Origin: Nocardioides phosphati
GTDB lineage: Bacteria; Actinomycetota; Actinomycetes; Propionibacteriales; Nocardioidaceae
NCBI RefSeq assembly: GCF_014646375.1
Contig: NZ_BMNI01000005.1
Coordinates: 124,001 to 188,000, forward strand
DNA length: 64,000 nucleotides
Reading direction: 5' to 3'
The notes below the pieces were generated by a model that saw only the letters and a list, made by a program, of their open reading frames with translations, did not search any database and was not told the DNA's origin. Below, piece after piece: positions 1-8,456 of this stretch (positions are counted from its first letter, which is position 1; the number at the start of each line of letters is the position of its first letter). Made by a program: the position numbers and the translations under genes.

Positions 1-183
1 GCCGCGCAGGGGGCGCGGGACGATCTCGAGCGCCTTGCGCAGCGACGCCTCCAGCTCCGCACCCTGCGCCCGGCGGGCCTCCTTGATGAGCGCGGCGAGC
101 TGCCCGGTGTCCGCCTCGGACAGGGAGAGCCCCGTGGGCGGCTCGGCGCCGAGCTGGTGGGCCAGGGATGCTGCTGCGCTCAT
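1..183 (-). CDS. Unknown protein, N-terminal part (3' end outside window)
   Basis: The frame runs leftward off the window edge, so only about 61 residues are visible. The start ATG at 183 is preceded by a good ribosome site (GGAGGAAA, about 5 nt spacing). The protein begins MSAAASLAHQLGAEPP and continues with an alanine/glutamate-rich, probably helical stretch that ends near EIVPRPLRG at the window edge. No signal peptide or membrane segment is seen in this part. It lies downstream of acs on the same strand, but a strong hairpin at 283-317 separates the two, so it probably has its own promoter. I do not recognise the family. Confidence 0.6.
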   Translation of the reverse strand, partial: MSAAASLAHQLGAEPPTGLSLSEADTGQLAALIKEARRAQGAELEASLRKALEIVPRPLRG

Positions 184-259
184 GGGCGTTTCCTCCGTCG
201 CGACGTGCGTGGACGAAGGCTCAACGAGACAACGCGTCCAAGGTAATGATCCGGGCGTG

Positions 260-275
260 CCCGACCCGGGTCGGG
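260..275. repeat. 16-bp perfect palindrome
   Basis: CCCGACCCGGGTCGGG is fully self-complementary. It lies between the acs terminator hairpin and the start of the next minus-strand gene, about 77 bp upstream of that start. It could be an operator for that gene or a by-product of the nearby palindromic repeat, with which it shares the ACCCGGGT core. No function is shown. Confidence 0.5.
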
Positions 276-282
276 GCGCGCA

Positions 283-317
283 GAAGCCCGGGTCTCGGCG
301 GACGGGACCCGGGCTTC
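283..317 (-). terminator. acs terminator hairpin, copy of a palindromic repeat
   Basis: A perfect 12-bp stem (GAAGCCCGGGTC, 283-294, with its complement 306-317) encloses an 11-nt loop and begins 25 nt past the acs stop. There is no T-tract, as is common in actinobacterial terminators. The left arm and loop start (CCCGGGTCTCGGC) are nearly identical to the element at 49862-49895, so this is also a member of a dispersed palindromic repeat. Confidence 0.65.
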
Positions 318-341
318 GGCGTACGGAGGAAACGGCGGTGG

Positions 342-2336
342 TCAGTCCTCGGTGGAGGTGGCGGCGCCGGCGGCGATGAGATCCATGATCCCGGCGTCGG
401 CCAGCGTGGTGGTGTCGCCGACGACGCGCTTCTCGGCGACGTCGCGGAGCAGGCGGCGCATGATCTTGCCGGAGCGCGTCTTCGGCAGCTCGGGCACGAT
501 CATGATCTGGCGCGGCTTCGCGATCGGACCGATCTCGCTGCGGACGTGGTCGGACAGCACCTTCGCGATGTCCGCGCCACCGTCGCCGGCGGACTCGCGG
601 AGGATCACGTAGGCGACCGGGGCCTGGCCGGTGTCGGGGTCGGTGGCGCCGACGACTGCTGCCTCGGCGACCATCGGGTGCGAGACCAGTGCCGACTCGA
701 TCTCGGTCGTCGACAGGCGGTGGCCGGAGACGTTCATGACGTCGTCGACGCGGCCGAGGACCCAGATGTCGCCGTCCTCGTCCTTCTTCGCGCCGTCGCC
801 GGCGAAGTAGTAGCCCTGCTCCTTGAAGCGCGACCAGTAGGTGTCGACGTAGCGCTCGTCGTCGCCCCAGATCGTGCGGAGCATGGAGGGCCACGGCGAG
901 GTGACGACGAGGTAGCCGCCCTGGCCGTCGCCGACCGGGACGCCTTCGTCGTTGACGACGTCGACCTCGATGCCGGGCACCGCCAGCATCGCCGAGCCCG
1001 GCTTGCCCGCGGTGACACCGGGGAGCGGCGTCATCATCGTGGCGCCGGTCTCGGTCTGCCACCAGGTGTCGATGATCGGGGTGCCCTCGCCACCGTTGCC
1101 GGAGCCGCCGATGACCGTGCGGTACCAGACGTACGCCTCGGGGTTGATCGGCTCGCCGACCGACCCGATGACGCGCAGCGACGAGAGGTCGTACGACGCC
1201 GGCACCGTGTCGCCCTGCTTCATGAACGACCGGATCGCGGTGGGCGCGGTGTAGAAGAGCGAGACCTTGTAGTCCTGGATGATCTTCCACCAGCGGCCGC
1301 GCTCGGGGGCGTCGGGCGTGCCCTCGTAGAGCACCTGCGTCGCTCCGTTGGCGAGCGGGCCGTAGACGATGTAGCTGTGGCCGGTCACCCAGCCGATGTC
1401 GGCCGTGCACCAGTAGACGTCCGTCTCCGGCTTGAGGTCGAACTGCGCCCAGTGCGTGTACGCCGCCTGCGTGAGGTAGCCGCCGGTCGTGTGCTTGATG
1501 CCCTTCGGCTTGCCCGTCGTGCCGGAGGTGTACATGACGTAGAGCGGGTGCTCGGCCTCGAACGCCTCCGGGGTGTGCTGGTCGGAGGCGGAGTCGACCG
1601 TCTCGTGCCACCACGTGTCGATCGACGGGTCGAACGCGACCTCCTGCCCCGTGCGACGCACGACGAGGACGTTCTCCACCTGGCCCGGCGAGACCGCCTC
1701 GACCTTCTGGATCGCCTCGTCGACGGCCGGCTTGAGCGCCGAGGCCGCACCGCGGCGGTAGCCGCCGTCGGAGGTGACGATCAGCTTGGCGCCGCAGTCC
1801 TCGACGCGGGCGGCGAGCGCCTCGGCGGAGAAGCCGCCGAAGACGACCGTGTGGATCGCGCCGATGCGGGCCGCGGCCAGCATCGCGACGATCGCCTCGG
1901 GGATCATCGGCATGTAGATCGCGACGCAGTCACCAGCCCCGACGCCGAGCGACTCGTAGGCGTTGGCCGCCTTGGAGACCTCGCGCTGCAGGTCGGCGTA
2001 CGTCAGGTCGCGGGTGTCCTCGAGCGGCTCGCCGACCCAGTGGAGGGCCACCTTGTCGCCCTTGCCGGCCTCGACGTGCCGGTCGACGCAGTTGTACGCC
2101 GCGTTGAGCTTGCCGTCGGCGAACCAGCGGTAGAACGGCGGGTTCGAGTCGTCGAGGACCTCGGTGAACGGCTCGGCCCAGGTCAGGCGCTGCGCCTGCT
2201 TCGCCCAGAAGGCGAGGCGGTCACGCGCGGCCTCGTCGTAGTCGGCCTGCGTCACGTTGGCGGCAGCCACCAGGGAGGCCGGCGGTGCGAACGTGCGCTT
2301 CTCGTGCAGGAGGTTGGACAGGGTCTCGTCGGACAT
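342..2336 (-). CDS. acs: Acetyl-CoA synthetase (acetate-CoA ligase, AMP-forming)
   Basis: Converts acetate, ATP and CoA to acetyl-CoA in the cytosol through an acetyl-adenylate. The 664-residue length is typical for Acs. The adenylate-forming signature YTSGTTGKPKG lies near residue 270, followed by GHSYIVYGPL and DTWWQTETG, which shape the acetate pocket. The C-terminal domain ends with TRSGKIMRRLLR, which contains the catalytic lysine that is reversibly acetylated in this family. The start at 2336 (MSDETLSNLL) has GGAG about 7 nt upstream; an in-frame ATG at 2354 is the alternative. It is followed by a terminator at 283-317. The upstream 158 bp carries a GCAAC-repeat motif at 2441-2459 shared with the monooxygenase region. 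Acetate transporter genes lie just upstream on the same strand. Confidence 0.97.
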   Translation of the reverse strand: MSDETLSNLLHEKRTFAPPASLVAAANVTQADYDEAARDRLAFWAKQAQRLTWAEPFTEVLDDSNPPFYRWFADGKLNAAYNCVDRHVEAGKGDKVALHWVGEPLEDTRDLTYADLQREVSKAANAYESLGVGAGDCVAIYMPMIPEAIVAMLAAARIGAIHTVVFGGFSAEALAARVEDCGAKLIVTSDGGYRRGAASALKPAVDEAIQKVEAVSPGQVENVLVVRRTGQEVAFDPSIDTWWHETVDSASDQHTPEAFEAEHPLYVMYTSGTTGKPKGIKHTTGGYLTQAAYTHWAQFDLKPETDVYWCTADIGWVTGHSYIVYGPLANGATQVLYEGTPDAPERGRWWKIIQDYKVSLFYTAPTAIRSFMKQGDTVPASYDLSSLRVIGSVGEPINPEAYVWYRTVIGGSGNGGEGTPIIDTWWQTETGATMMTPLPGVTAGKPGSAMLAVPGIEVDVVNDEGVPVGDGQGGYLVVTSPWPSMLRTIWGDDERYVDTYWSRFKEQGYYFAGDGAKKDEDGDIWVLGRVDDVMNVSGHRLSTTEIESALVSHPMVAEAAVVGATDPDTGQAPVAYVILRESAGDGGADIAKVLSDHVRSEIGPIAKPRQIMIVPELPKTRSGKIMRRLLRDVAEKRVVGDTTTLADAGIMDLIAAGAATSTED

Positions 2337-2440
2337 GGTCGCTCCGGGGGTCATCGCGGTGTTGGTCCTTTGTTCTCGAAGCCTAGGGGGAATGTGGCCC
2401 CTGCCACAGGGCGGGTGAGGCCACGATGATGGGCCGGGGG

Positions 2441-2459
2441 CTGCGACCACGTTGCAGTC
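2441..2459. promoter_or_regulatory. GCAAC-repeat motif upstream of acs
   Basis: Read on the minus strand this is GACTGCAAC, 6 nt, GCAGC. It resembles GATTGCAAC-N6-GCAAC at 8346-8365 and the sites at 10375-10392 and 11646-11664, with one mismatch in the second half-site. It lies about 105 bp upstream of the acs start. It is a proposed binding site for one of the GAF regulators encoded at 7.1-11.6 kb. This is inferred from sequence similarity only. Confidence 0.4.
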
Positions 2460-2494
2460 GCAACCCCCGGAGCTCTCGGTGCCGGCCGGCGACC

Positions 2495-3121
2495 TCAGCC
2501 GCGGGCGCCGGTGGGGAGCACCGGACGGCCGAAGGTGGAGGCGGCGACGCCGGCCAGGGCGGCGTACCAGGCGACGCCGGCGGTGGCGAGGCCGAACCAG
2601 CCACCGAGGTGGTGGAGGGCGTCGCTGCTGCCGAGGGCGCCCGCCGCGAGGAGGGCGAACGTGGTCGTCAGCAGCACGAAGACCGTGGTCAGCACCTTGG
2701 TCGTGCGGAGCGAGGCGACCAGCATCAGCGCGGTGAAGATGGTCCAGCCGAGCAGGTAGAGGCCGATGCCCTTCTCGACGTCGGCGGCCGGGATGCCGGC
2801 GAGCGTGGTGTGGCCGGTGAGGTACCAGAACGAGACCCAGAAGGCGCCGTACGACGTGAAGGCGGTCGCGCCGAAGGTGTTGCCCTTCGCGAACTCCCAC
2901 ATGCCGGCGAGGATCTGCGCGCCGCCGCCGTAGGCGAGCGCCAGGCCGAAGACGACGGGCTCGGCCTTGAAGAGGCCGGTGTTGACGAAGCTCAACACGA
3001 ACGTCGTGAGGGCGAACGCCGCGAGCCCGAGCGGACCGGGGTCGGCGAGGCTGATGCCGGACGGCGCCGGCGCGGGTACGGCGACGCGGTGCGTGGTCTG
3101 CTGGGGGAGGGTCGTGGTCAT
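2495..3121 (-). CDS. GPR1/FUN34/YaaH (SatP) family acetate transporter
   Basis: A 208-residue integral membrane protein that probably carries acetate or succinate across the cytoplasmic membrane. The N-terminal family motif appears as DPGPLGLAAFAL (canonical NPAPLGL). About six hydrophobic helices follow, with the conserved SYGAFWVSFW in the middle. The start ATG at 3121 follows GAAGGGAA. The gene is upstream of acs on the same strand with a 158-bp gap, so it feeds the same pathway but may be transcribed separately. Two single GTTGC half-sites (3161-3165, 3223-3227) lie upstream, in the gap before the actP stop codon. The family call is firm; the exact substrate is inferred from context. Confidence 0.92.
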   Translation of the reverse strand: MTTTLPQQTTHRVAVPAPAPSGISLADPGPLGLAAFALTTFVLSFVNTGLFKAEPVVFGLALAYGGGAQILAGMWEFAKGNTFGATAFTSYGAFWVSFWYLTGHTTLAGIPAADVEKGIGLYLLGWTIFTALMLVASLRTTKVLTTVFVLLTTTFALLAAGALGSSDALHHLGGWFGLATAGVAWYAALAGVAASTFGRPVLPTGARG

Positions 3122-3258
3122 CGGGGGTTCCCTTCGGGCGAGCGGTGTGATGGTGATCACGTTGCTCCGCAGGGGGCTCCGTCGGGAGGGGACCGTGCAG
3201 ATGCTGCGCCCGGCGGCGAGGGCGTTGCGCCGAACGGCAGGCCGCGCGCGATGAACGG

Positions 3259-4767
3259 TCAGCCGCGGTCGAGCTCGACGGCCTCGGGCGTGTGCAGCCG
3301 GACCAGGAAGCGCCGCACGTGCGGTGGCACCGTGTCGCGCGTGGCCCGCGAGACCCCGACCATCACGAGGCAGGCGAGCGGCACGCTCCACGCCGCCGGC
3401 TCCGCCAGCAGCGCGTCGACCCAGCCGGTCGGGTGGCGCTCGGCGAGCGTCCAGGCCGTGCTGACCGCGGAGCCCAGGCCGCCGACCACGAGGCCCGCCA
3501 CCGCTCCCGCAGCCGTGAGCCCGCGCCACCAGATCCCGAGCAGGAGCAGCGGCGCGAACGTCGAGGCCGCGACCGCGAACGCCAGCCCCACGACCTTCGC
3601 CACCGGCACCTCGGGCGCCCCCACGGCGGCCACCGCAGGCACCAGGACCGCCAGCGCGACCCCGAGCCGGAACGCCGTCACCGGTGACCCGGAGCCCCGC
3701 ACGAAGCGGCCGGTGACGTCCTGGCTGAGCACGCCGGCGACGGCGATCGACAGGCCGGAGCTCGTCGAGAGGAAGGCGGCGAAGGCCCCCGCGGTCACCA
3801 GCCCGGTCAGCAGGTCCGCGCCCACGCCGGAGAGCATCAGGCCGGGCAGCTCCAGCACGAGCGTGTCGCCGTGGCCGCTGTCGGCCAGCCCGCCGGCGTA
3901 CACCCGGCCGAGGGCGGCATAGACGGGTGGCAGCAGGTAGAAGAGGCCGAGCAGCGCCAGCACGAAGAGCGTCGTACGCCGGGCGGCGCGGCCGTCGGGG
4001 TTCGTGTAGAAGCGGACGACGACGTGGGGCAACCCCATCGTGCCGAGGAAGGTGGCGATGATCAGCGACCAGGTCGTGTAGAGCCCGATGGCGCCGTCGC
4101 CGGCGATCGGGAGGTCCCACGCGGACTGCTCTGCGGGCGTCGCGGAGGGGTGGCCGTCCTGCATCCACACGACGAGGAGCACGGCGGCCGGGAGCAGGAG
4201 GGCGGTCAGCTTGAGCCAGTACTGGAAGGCCTGCACGAAGGTGATCGAGCGCATGCCACCCGAGCCGACGTTGACCAGGACGACGGCCGCGACCACCACC
4301 GGGCCGGCCCACAGCGGTGCGCCAGTGGTCGCCGCGAGCGTCACCCCGGCGCCCTGGAACTGCGGCAGCAGGTAGAGCCAGCCGATCGCGACGACCATCA
4401 GCGAGCAGAGCCCGCGGACCCGCCGCGAGCCGGTGCGGGCCTCGGCGAAGTCGGGCAGCGTGTAGGCGCCGGAGCGACGCAGGGGAGCAGCCACCAGGAC
4501 CAGCAGGACGAGGTAGCCGGCGGTCCAGCCGACGGGGTACCAGAGCATGTCCGCGCCGTAGACGAGGACCAGCCCCGCGACGCCGAGGAAGGAGGCCGCG
4601 GAGAGGTACTCGCCGCCGATCGCGCTCGCGTTGAGGCCCGGACGGACGGTGCGCGAGGCGACGTAGAAGTCGCTCGTCGTGCGCGAGAACCGCAGCCCCC
4701 AGGTGCCGATCGCCAGCGTCGCGACCGACACGAGGACGACCGCGACGATGCCGGCTGCAGCGTTCAT
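3259..4767 (-). CDS. actP: Sodium:solute symporter, cation/acetate symporter ActP-like
   Basis: A 502-residue membrane protein of the SSS family with about 13 predicted helices. The conserved stretch GLNASAIGGEYLSAASFLG near residue 45 and the GGMRSITFVQAFQYWLK region match ActP-type acetate/pyruvate permeases. The start overlaps the stop of the DUF485 gene by 4 nt (ATGA), so the pair is translationally coupled; DUF485 proteins are the usual small partners of ActP. The kinase and response regulator genes lie immediately upstream in the same operon, so the transporter is probably controlled by that two-component pair. Acetate as substrate is inferred from the neighbouring acs and satP-like genes. 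Confidence 0.93.
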   Translation of the reverse strand: MNAAAGIVAVVLVSVATLAIGTWGLRFSRTTSDFYVASRTVRPGLNASAIGGEYLSAASFLGVAGLVLVYGADMLWYPVGWTAGYLVLLVLVAAPLRRSGAYTLPDFAEARTGSRRVRGLCSLMVVAIGWLYLLPQFQGAGVTLAATTGAPLWAGPVVVAAVVLVNVGSGGMRSITFVQAFQYWLKLTALLLPAAVLLVVWMQDGHPSATPAEQSAWDLPIAGDGAIGLYTTWSLIIATFLGTMGLPHVVVRFYTNPDGRAARRTTLFVLALLGLFYLLPPVYAALGRVYAGGLADSGHGDTLVLELPGLMLSGVGADLLTGLVTAGAFAAFLSTSSGLSIAVAGVLSQDVTGRFVRGSGSPVTAFRLGVALAVLVPAVAAVGAPEVPVAKVVGLAFAVAASTFAPLLLLGIWWRGLTAAGAVAGLVVGGLGSAVSTAWTLAERHPTGWVDALLAEPAAWSVPLACLVMVGVSRATRDTVPPHVRRFLVRLHTPEAVELDRG

Positions 4768-5159
4768 GCGTCCTCGCCGCCGGCGTCGACGAGCGCGGCG
4801 AAGTCACGCTCGTTGCGCTCCGCCCGGCGTACGTAGAAGGCGCCGAGCGTGAAGAGGAACGGGTAGGCCAGGACGCCGAGCGCCCACCAGGCCACCGGGA
4901 TGCCCGCCAGGCGGTGCGCCGCGAGCGAGGGCCACAGGTGGAAGACGAGCGGCACCGCACCGAGCACGAGGAAGAGGGTGCCGAGCACGACCACCGCGAG
5001 CCGCTGCTGCTCGCGCAGGAGCGACGCCAGGTAGATCTCGCCGACCGGCGTCGCGGCGTCGATCTCGCCCACCCGCGGCAGCGGCGTACGCCGGGTGGCG
5101 CTGCGCGCCGGGCCGGTCACGCGCACGCGTTGCGGAGGCGGCTGCGGGCCGTCGCTCAT
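4764..5159 (-). CDS. DUF485 family small membrane protein, ActP partner
   Basis: 131 residues. The first 50 are polar, proline/arginine-rich and probably cytosolic. Two hydrophobic helices follow (about 52-73 and 87-110), and the protein ends in a charged tail (RRAERNERDFAALVDAGG). DUF485 proteins are normally encoded directly upstream of ActP-type symporters and are thought to assist them; here the ATGA overlap with actP fits. The start ATG at 5159 overlaps the stop of the upstream response regulator, so four genes in a row are coupled. The N-terminal extension is longer than in the enterobacterial homologue YjcH. Confidence 0.85.
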   Translation of the reverse strand: MSDGPQPPPQRVRVTGPARSATRRTPLPRVGEIDAATPVGEIYLASLLREQQRLAVVVLGTLFLVLGAVPLVFHLWPSLAAHRLAGIPVAWWALGVLAYPFLFTLGAFYVRRAERNERDFAALVDAGGEDA

Positions 5160-5929
5160 GGGGTGGCCCGGGGTGTGCGGCGGGTCAGCACCTCACGCAG
5201 CTCGCGCGTGTGGCGGCGGCTGACCTGGAGCGGGGTGGCTGACTCGGCGGAGCCCACGATCACGGTGCAGCGGCCCTCGTCCATGCGGACCTCGCGGACG
5301 TGCGCGAGGTTGACCAGCAGCGAGCGGTGGATGCGGAGGAAGCCTGCGCCTGCCCACTCCTCGGCCAGCGTGGTGAGCGGGGTGCGGACGAGGTGGCTGT
5401 CGGCGGCGGTGTGGAGACGGGCGTAGTCGCCCTGGGCCTCGACGTAGCGCACGTCGGCGCGGCGGATGAAGCGGGTGACACCGCCACGCTCGACCGGGAT
5501 CTGGTCGTCGGCCTGTTGCGGGGCGGGCGCCGCCTCGAGCAGCCGGCGTACGGCCTCGGCCAGCCGCTCGGCGCGCACCGGCTTCAGGACGTAGTCGACC
5601 GCGCGCAGGTCGAACGCCTCGACCGCGTGCTCGTCGTGGGCGGTCACGAAGACGACCCGCGGCGGCTCCTTGAAGTTCGAGAGGACCTGCGCGAGGTCGA
5701 GGCCGCTGAGCCCCGGCATGTGGATGTCGAGGAAGACCGCGTCGACGCCGCCGTCCTGGAGCACCCGCAGCGCCTCGGCGGCGGAGCCCGCGCTGCGGAC
5801 CGAGCCGATCCGCGGGTCGCGCTCGAGCAGCCAGCTGAGCTCGTCGAGCGCGGGCCGTTCGTCGTCGACGACGAGGACGGCGAGCTGTCTGCCCCGCTGG
5901 TCGGGCCTCGCGTGCTGGTCGAGGCTCAT
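5156..5929 (-). CDS. LytTR-family response regulator
   Basis: A 257-residue cytosolic DNA-binding regulator. Residues about 15-130 form a receiver domain (VLVVDDERPALDELSWLL; phospho-acceptor Asp in VDAVFLDIHMPG; conserved Lys in DYVLKPV). Residues about 150-250 form a LytTR domain (YVEAQGDYARLHT, FLRIHRSLLVNL). Its start overlaps the stop of the histidine kinase gene (ATGA) and its stop overlaps the DUF485 start. The operon order kinase-regulator-DUF485-actP suggests it controls the acetate symporter, in the way LytS/LytTR-type systems govern pyruvate and acetate carriers in other bacteria. That role is inferred from linkage. Confidence 0.92.
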   Translation of the reverse strand: MSLDQHARPDQRGRQLAVLVVDDERPALDELSWLLERDPRIGSVRSAGSAAEALRVLQDGGVDAVFLDIHMPGLSGLDLAQVLSNFKEPPRVVFVTAHDEHAVEAFDLRAVDYVLKPVRAERLAEAVRRLLEAAPAPQQADDQIPVERGGVTRFIRRADVRYVEAQGDYARLHTAADSHLVRTPLTTLAEEWAGAGFLRIHRSLLVNLAHVREVRMDEGRCTVIVGSAESATPLQVSRRHTRELREVLTRRTPRATP

Positions 5930-7047
5930 CCGGCGCTCACTCCCGGGGCGAACTTGGGCACCCGCACGGTCACCTTCGTGCCGGCGCCGGGGGCGGTCTC
6001 GACGACGAGCCCGTGGTCGTCGCCGAACGTCGTACGCAGCCGCTGGTCGACGTTGCCCAGACCGACGGAGTCCTGGTCGGTGTCGCCGGCGAGCGCGCGG
6101 CGTACGCGGTCGGGGTCCTCGCCGGCACCGTTGTCCTCGACCTCGAGGACGCAGGACTGGCCGGCGTCGTGGGCCACGATGCTGATCCGGCCGACGCCGT
6201 CGGAGCGGGCCAGGCCGTGCTTCACGGCGTTCTCCACGAGCGGCTGGATGCAGAGGTAGGGCACGACGACGGGGAGCACCTCCGGCGCGATCCGGAGGGT
6301 GACCTGGAGCCGGTCGCCGAAGCGCGCCTGCTCGAGCAGCAGGTAGCGCTCGACGGACTTCAGCTCGTCGGCGAGCGTCGTGTAGTCGCCGTGGCGGCGG
6401 AACGAGTAGCGCGTGAAGTCGGCGAAGTCGAGCAGCAGGTCGCGCGCCCGGTCGGGGTCGGTGCGCACGAAGCTGGCGATCGTGGTCAGCGAGTTGTAGA
6501 CGAAGTGCGGGCTGATCTGGGCCCGCAGTGCGCGGAGCTCCGCCTCGGCCAGACGGGTGCGGCTGCCACTCAGCTCGGCCAGCTCGAGCTGCCCGGCCAT
6601 CCAGCGGGTGACCTCGTCGGTGGCCCGGACGAGCGCGCCGGAGGAGTGGTCGGCGTACGCCTGCAGGGTGCCGACGATCCGGTCGTCGACGACGATCGGC
6701 GCGACGATCGCGTGGCGCACCGCGCACCCGGTGCGGCGGCAGTCGAGGTCGCCCGGTCCGGCGACGGTGGTGCGGCCGCTGGCGACCGCCTGCTGCGCCA
6801 GGCGTGCGGCGTGCTCGCGGTGGTGGTCGTCGGAGCCGTCCCAGGCGAGGACGGCGCGGTCGTCGGTCAGCGCCAGGGCAGGGACGCCGAGGAGGGCGCG
6901 CAGGTGCCGGGCCGCCCGGGTGGCGCTGGCCGTGGTGAGGCCCTCGCGCAGGGCGGGCGCCGCGAGGCCGGCGGTGTGCAGGGTGCGGAAGGTCGCCCGG
7001 TCGGCCTCGCCGCCGAGCCGGGACCGCCTCGAACGCCGCCACCGCAC
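5926..7047 (-). CDS. LytS-type sensor histidine kinase without membrane segments
   Basis: 373 residues. The kinase core is of the His_kinase (LytS/YehU) type: the H-box is AQISPHFVYNSLTTIASF near residue 185, the N-box is IQPLVENAVKHGL, and the G-box is SVGLGNVDQRL. Unlike LytS or BtsS there is no N-terminal membrane domain. Residues about 20-150 look like a GAF-type domain (RAVLAWDGS, IVAPIVVDDRIVGTLQAY) that includes a CRRTGC cysteine pair. The sensor is therefore probably cytosolic and may sense a metabolite or redox state. It is the first gene of the operon and is coupled to the response regulator by ATGA. The start ATG at 7047 gives a basic N-terminus; a later start cannot be excluded. 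Confidence 0.88.
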   Translation of the reverse strand: MRWRRSRRSRLGGEADRATFRTLHTAGLAAPALREGLTTASATRAARHLRALLGVPALALTDDRAVLAWDGSDDHHREHAARLAQQAVASGRTTVAGPGDLDCRRTGCAVRHAIVAPIVVDDRIVGTLQAYADHSSGALVRATDEVTRWMAGQLELAELSGSRTRLAEAELRALRAQISPHFVYNSLTTIASFVRTDPDRARDLLLDFADFTRYSFRRHGDYTTLADELKSVERYLLLEQARFGDRLQVTLRIAPEVLPVVVPYLCIQPLVENAVKHGLARSDGVGRISIVAHDAGQSCVLEVEDNGAGEDPDRVRRALAGDTDQDSVGLGNVDQRLRTTFGDDHGLVVETAPGAGTKVTVRVPKFAPGVSAG

Positions 7048-7125
7048 GCCGCCAGCGTAGGGCTGCGTGTGGCGACCGTCACGGAGCCGGCGGCGAGTGG
7101 TGCCTGCCGTGCGCCGAGCGGTCGC

Positions 7126-8310
7126 TCAGAGCCCGAGCTCGTGGTCGAGCCGGGCGAGCTGCCCTTGGGCGAGCGCACGGAGCGGCGAGCCGGGCGCGAG
7201 CAGGTCGCGCTGGCGCGCCCACGCCTCGTAGTCGTCGGCACCCCATGCCGAGCGCGTCCACGACGACACGAGGTCGGCCTGGCCCGAGGCGAGGACCGCC
7301 GCGCGCAGCTGGTGCGTCAGCGACTCCCTCATCCGTACGACGCCGGGCGCCGTCGAGCGCGGCAGCAGCGGCCCACGGAACAGCCGCAGCGCCGCGGCGA
7401 CGTCGCCGGACGCGAGGCGGGCCTCGACCGCCAGCCAGTCGCCGGCGGAGGCTGCGGTGATGCGGTAGGGACGCGAGGCGAGGAAGCTCTCGTCGAGCAG
7501 GTGGCGCAGGCGGTTCATCTCCGCGCGCAGGGTCGAGGAGCCACCGTCGTCCTCGTAGAGCAGGACGGCGAGCTCGTCGCCGGAGAGCCCCTGGGGCGCA
7601 CTGGCCAGCAGCAGGAGCATCTCGCTGTGCCGCGGCGAGAGCCGGAAGCGCGCCGTGTGGCCGCGGGCGTCGTCGAGGGTGACCAGGGCGTCGCTGCGGC
7701 CCAGCGCCTCGATCCGCAGGGACGGGTGGATGGTCCGCTGCTCCGGAGGGCGTACGACGAGACGGTCGCGCGCCAGCTCGGTCTCGGCCAGCCGCACCGC
7801 GGCGCGGATCAGGGCCATCGTCTGCGGCACCACGATCTGGTCGCCACCGGTGACGTCGAGGACGCCGAGCAGCTGCGACGTACCGGGGTCGTGGATGGGG
7901 GCGGCGGCGCAGCTCCAGCTCCGGACCGACTGGCGGAAGTGCTCGGAGCGGTTGACGGTCGCGGGAGCGCCGGTGGCGAGGGCGAGGCCGGGCGCGTTGG
8001 TGCCGGCGACCCGCTCGTCCCAGTTGCTGCCGGCGACGAAGCCGATCGACTCGGCACGGCGGAGGGCCGTGCCCGAGCCGCAGACCCAGAGCAGGTGGCC
8101 CGCCTCGTCGGCGACGGCCATGACCGCGTCGCAGTCGCGCGCGGCCTGGCCGAGGACGTCGTCGAGGAGCGGGAAGACCTGGGCCAGCGGATGCGCCGCC
8201 CGCGCGGCGCGGAGGTCCGCATCGCCGAGCGTGATCGGCGCAGCCTCGGACTCGGCGGGCACCCCCGCGGCCGCCGAGCGGTGCCAGGAAGCCGCGACTT
8301 CTGCGCGCAT
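7126..8310 (-). CDS. GAF-domain transcriptional regulator (AcoR-like N-terminus), copy 1
   Basis: 394 residues from the ATG at 8310, which has GGAG 6 nt upstream; an in-frame ATG at 8322 is the alternative. The N-terminus (VAASWHRSAAAGV) and the GAF segment (VAGTNAPGLALATGAPATV, CAAAPIHDPGTSQLLGVLDVTG) match the input domain of AcoR-type regulators. There is no AAA+ sigma-54 domain. Instead the C-terminal third carries a winged-helix-like segment (LSPRHSEMLLLLASAPQGLSG, TLRAEMNRLRHLL, SRPYRITA). It is a paralogue of the gene at 10391-11584 and lies just downstream of the flavin monooxygenase, which it may control. A paired GCAAC motif sits at 8346-8365, about 36 bp upstream of the start, which suggests autoregulation. 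Confidence 0.85.
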   Translation of the reverse strand: MRAEVAASWHRSAAAGVPAESEAAPITLGDADLRAARAAHPLAQVFPLLDDVLGQAARDCDAVMAVADEAGHLLWVCGSGTALRRAESIGFVAGSNWDERVAGTNAPGLALATGAPATVNRSEHFRQSVRSWSCAAAPIHDPGTSQLLGVLDVTGGDQIVVPQTMALIRAAVRLAETELARDRLVVRPPEQRTIHPSLRIEALGRSDALVTLDDARGHTARFRLSPRHSEMLLLLASAPQGLSGDELAVLLYEDDGGSSTLRAEMNRLRHLLDESFLASRPYRITAASAGDWLAVEARLASGDVAAALRLFRGPLLPRSTAPGVVRMRESLTHQLRAAVLASGQADLVSSWTRSAWGADDYEAWARQRDLLAPGSPLRALAQGQLARLDHELGL

Positions 8311-8345
8311 GCCGGTCTCCATCCCGTCAGTGTGGCACCGGTCAC

Positions 8346-8365
8346 GTTGCGACGTGGTTGCAATC
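8346..8365. promoter_or_regulatory. GCAAC-repeat motif upstream of GAF regulator 1
   Basis: The plus strand reads GTTGC, 6 nt, GTTGCAATC, so two half-sites are 11 bp apart (one helical turn). The minus-strand reading GATTGCAAC-N6-GCAAC is the best copy of the motif in the window. It overlaps the expected promoter of the downstream regulator gene. It is a proposed operator, based on matching sites at 2441, 10375 and 11646. Confidence 0.5.
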
Positions 8366-8456
8366 GGGTGCGGCGACGGCCGGCCCGACCCGACCGCGAC
8401 GAGTGGCAGCGGCGGGGCCGCCCCGCGCACACGGAACGCAGGAGGGCCCCACCGGT

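Noticed and set aside
168..2429. Long plus-strand open frame opposite acs
   Set aside because: Shadow frame of acs; composition is repetitive RRDV-type and the acs signatures on the other strand are unambiguous.
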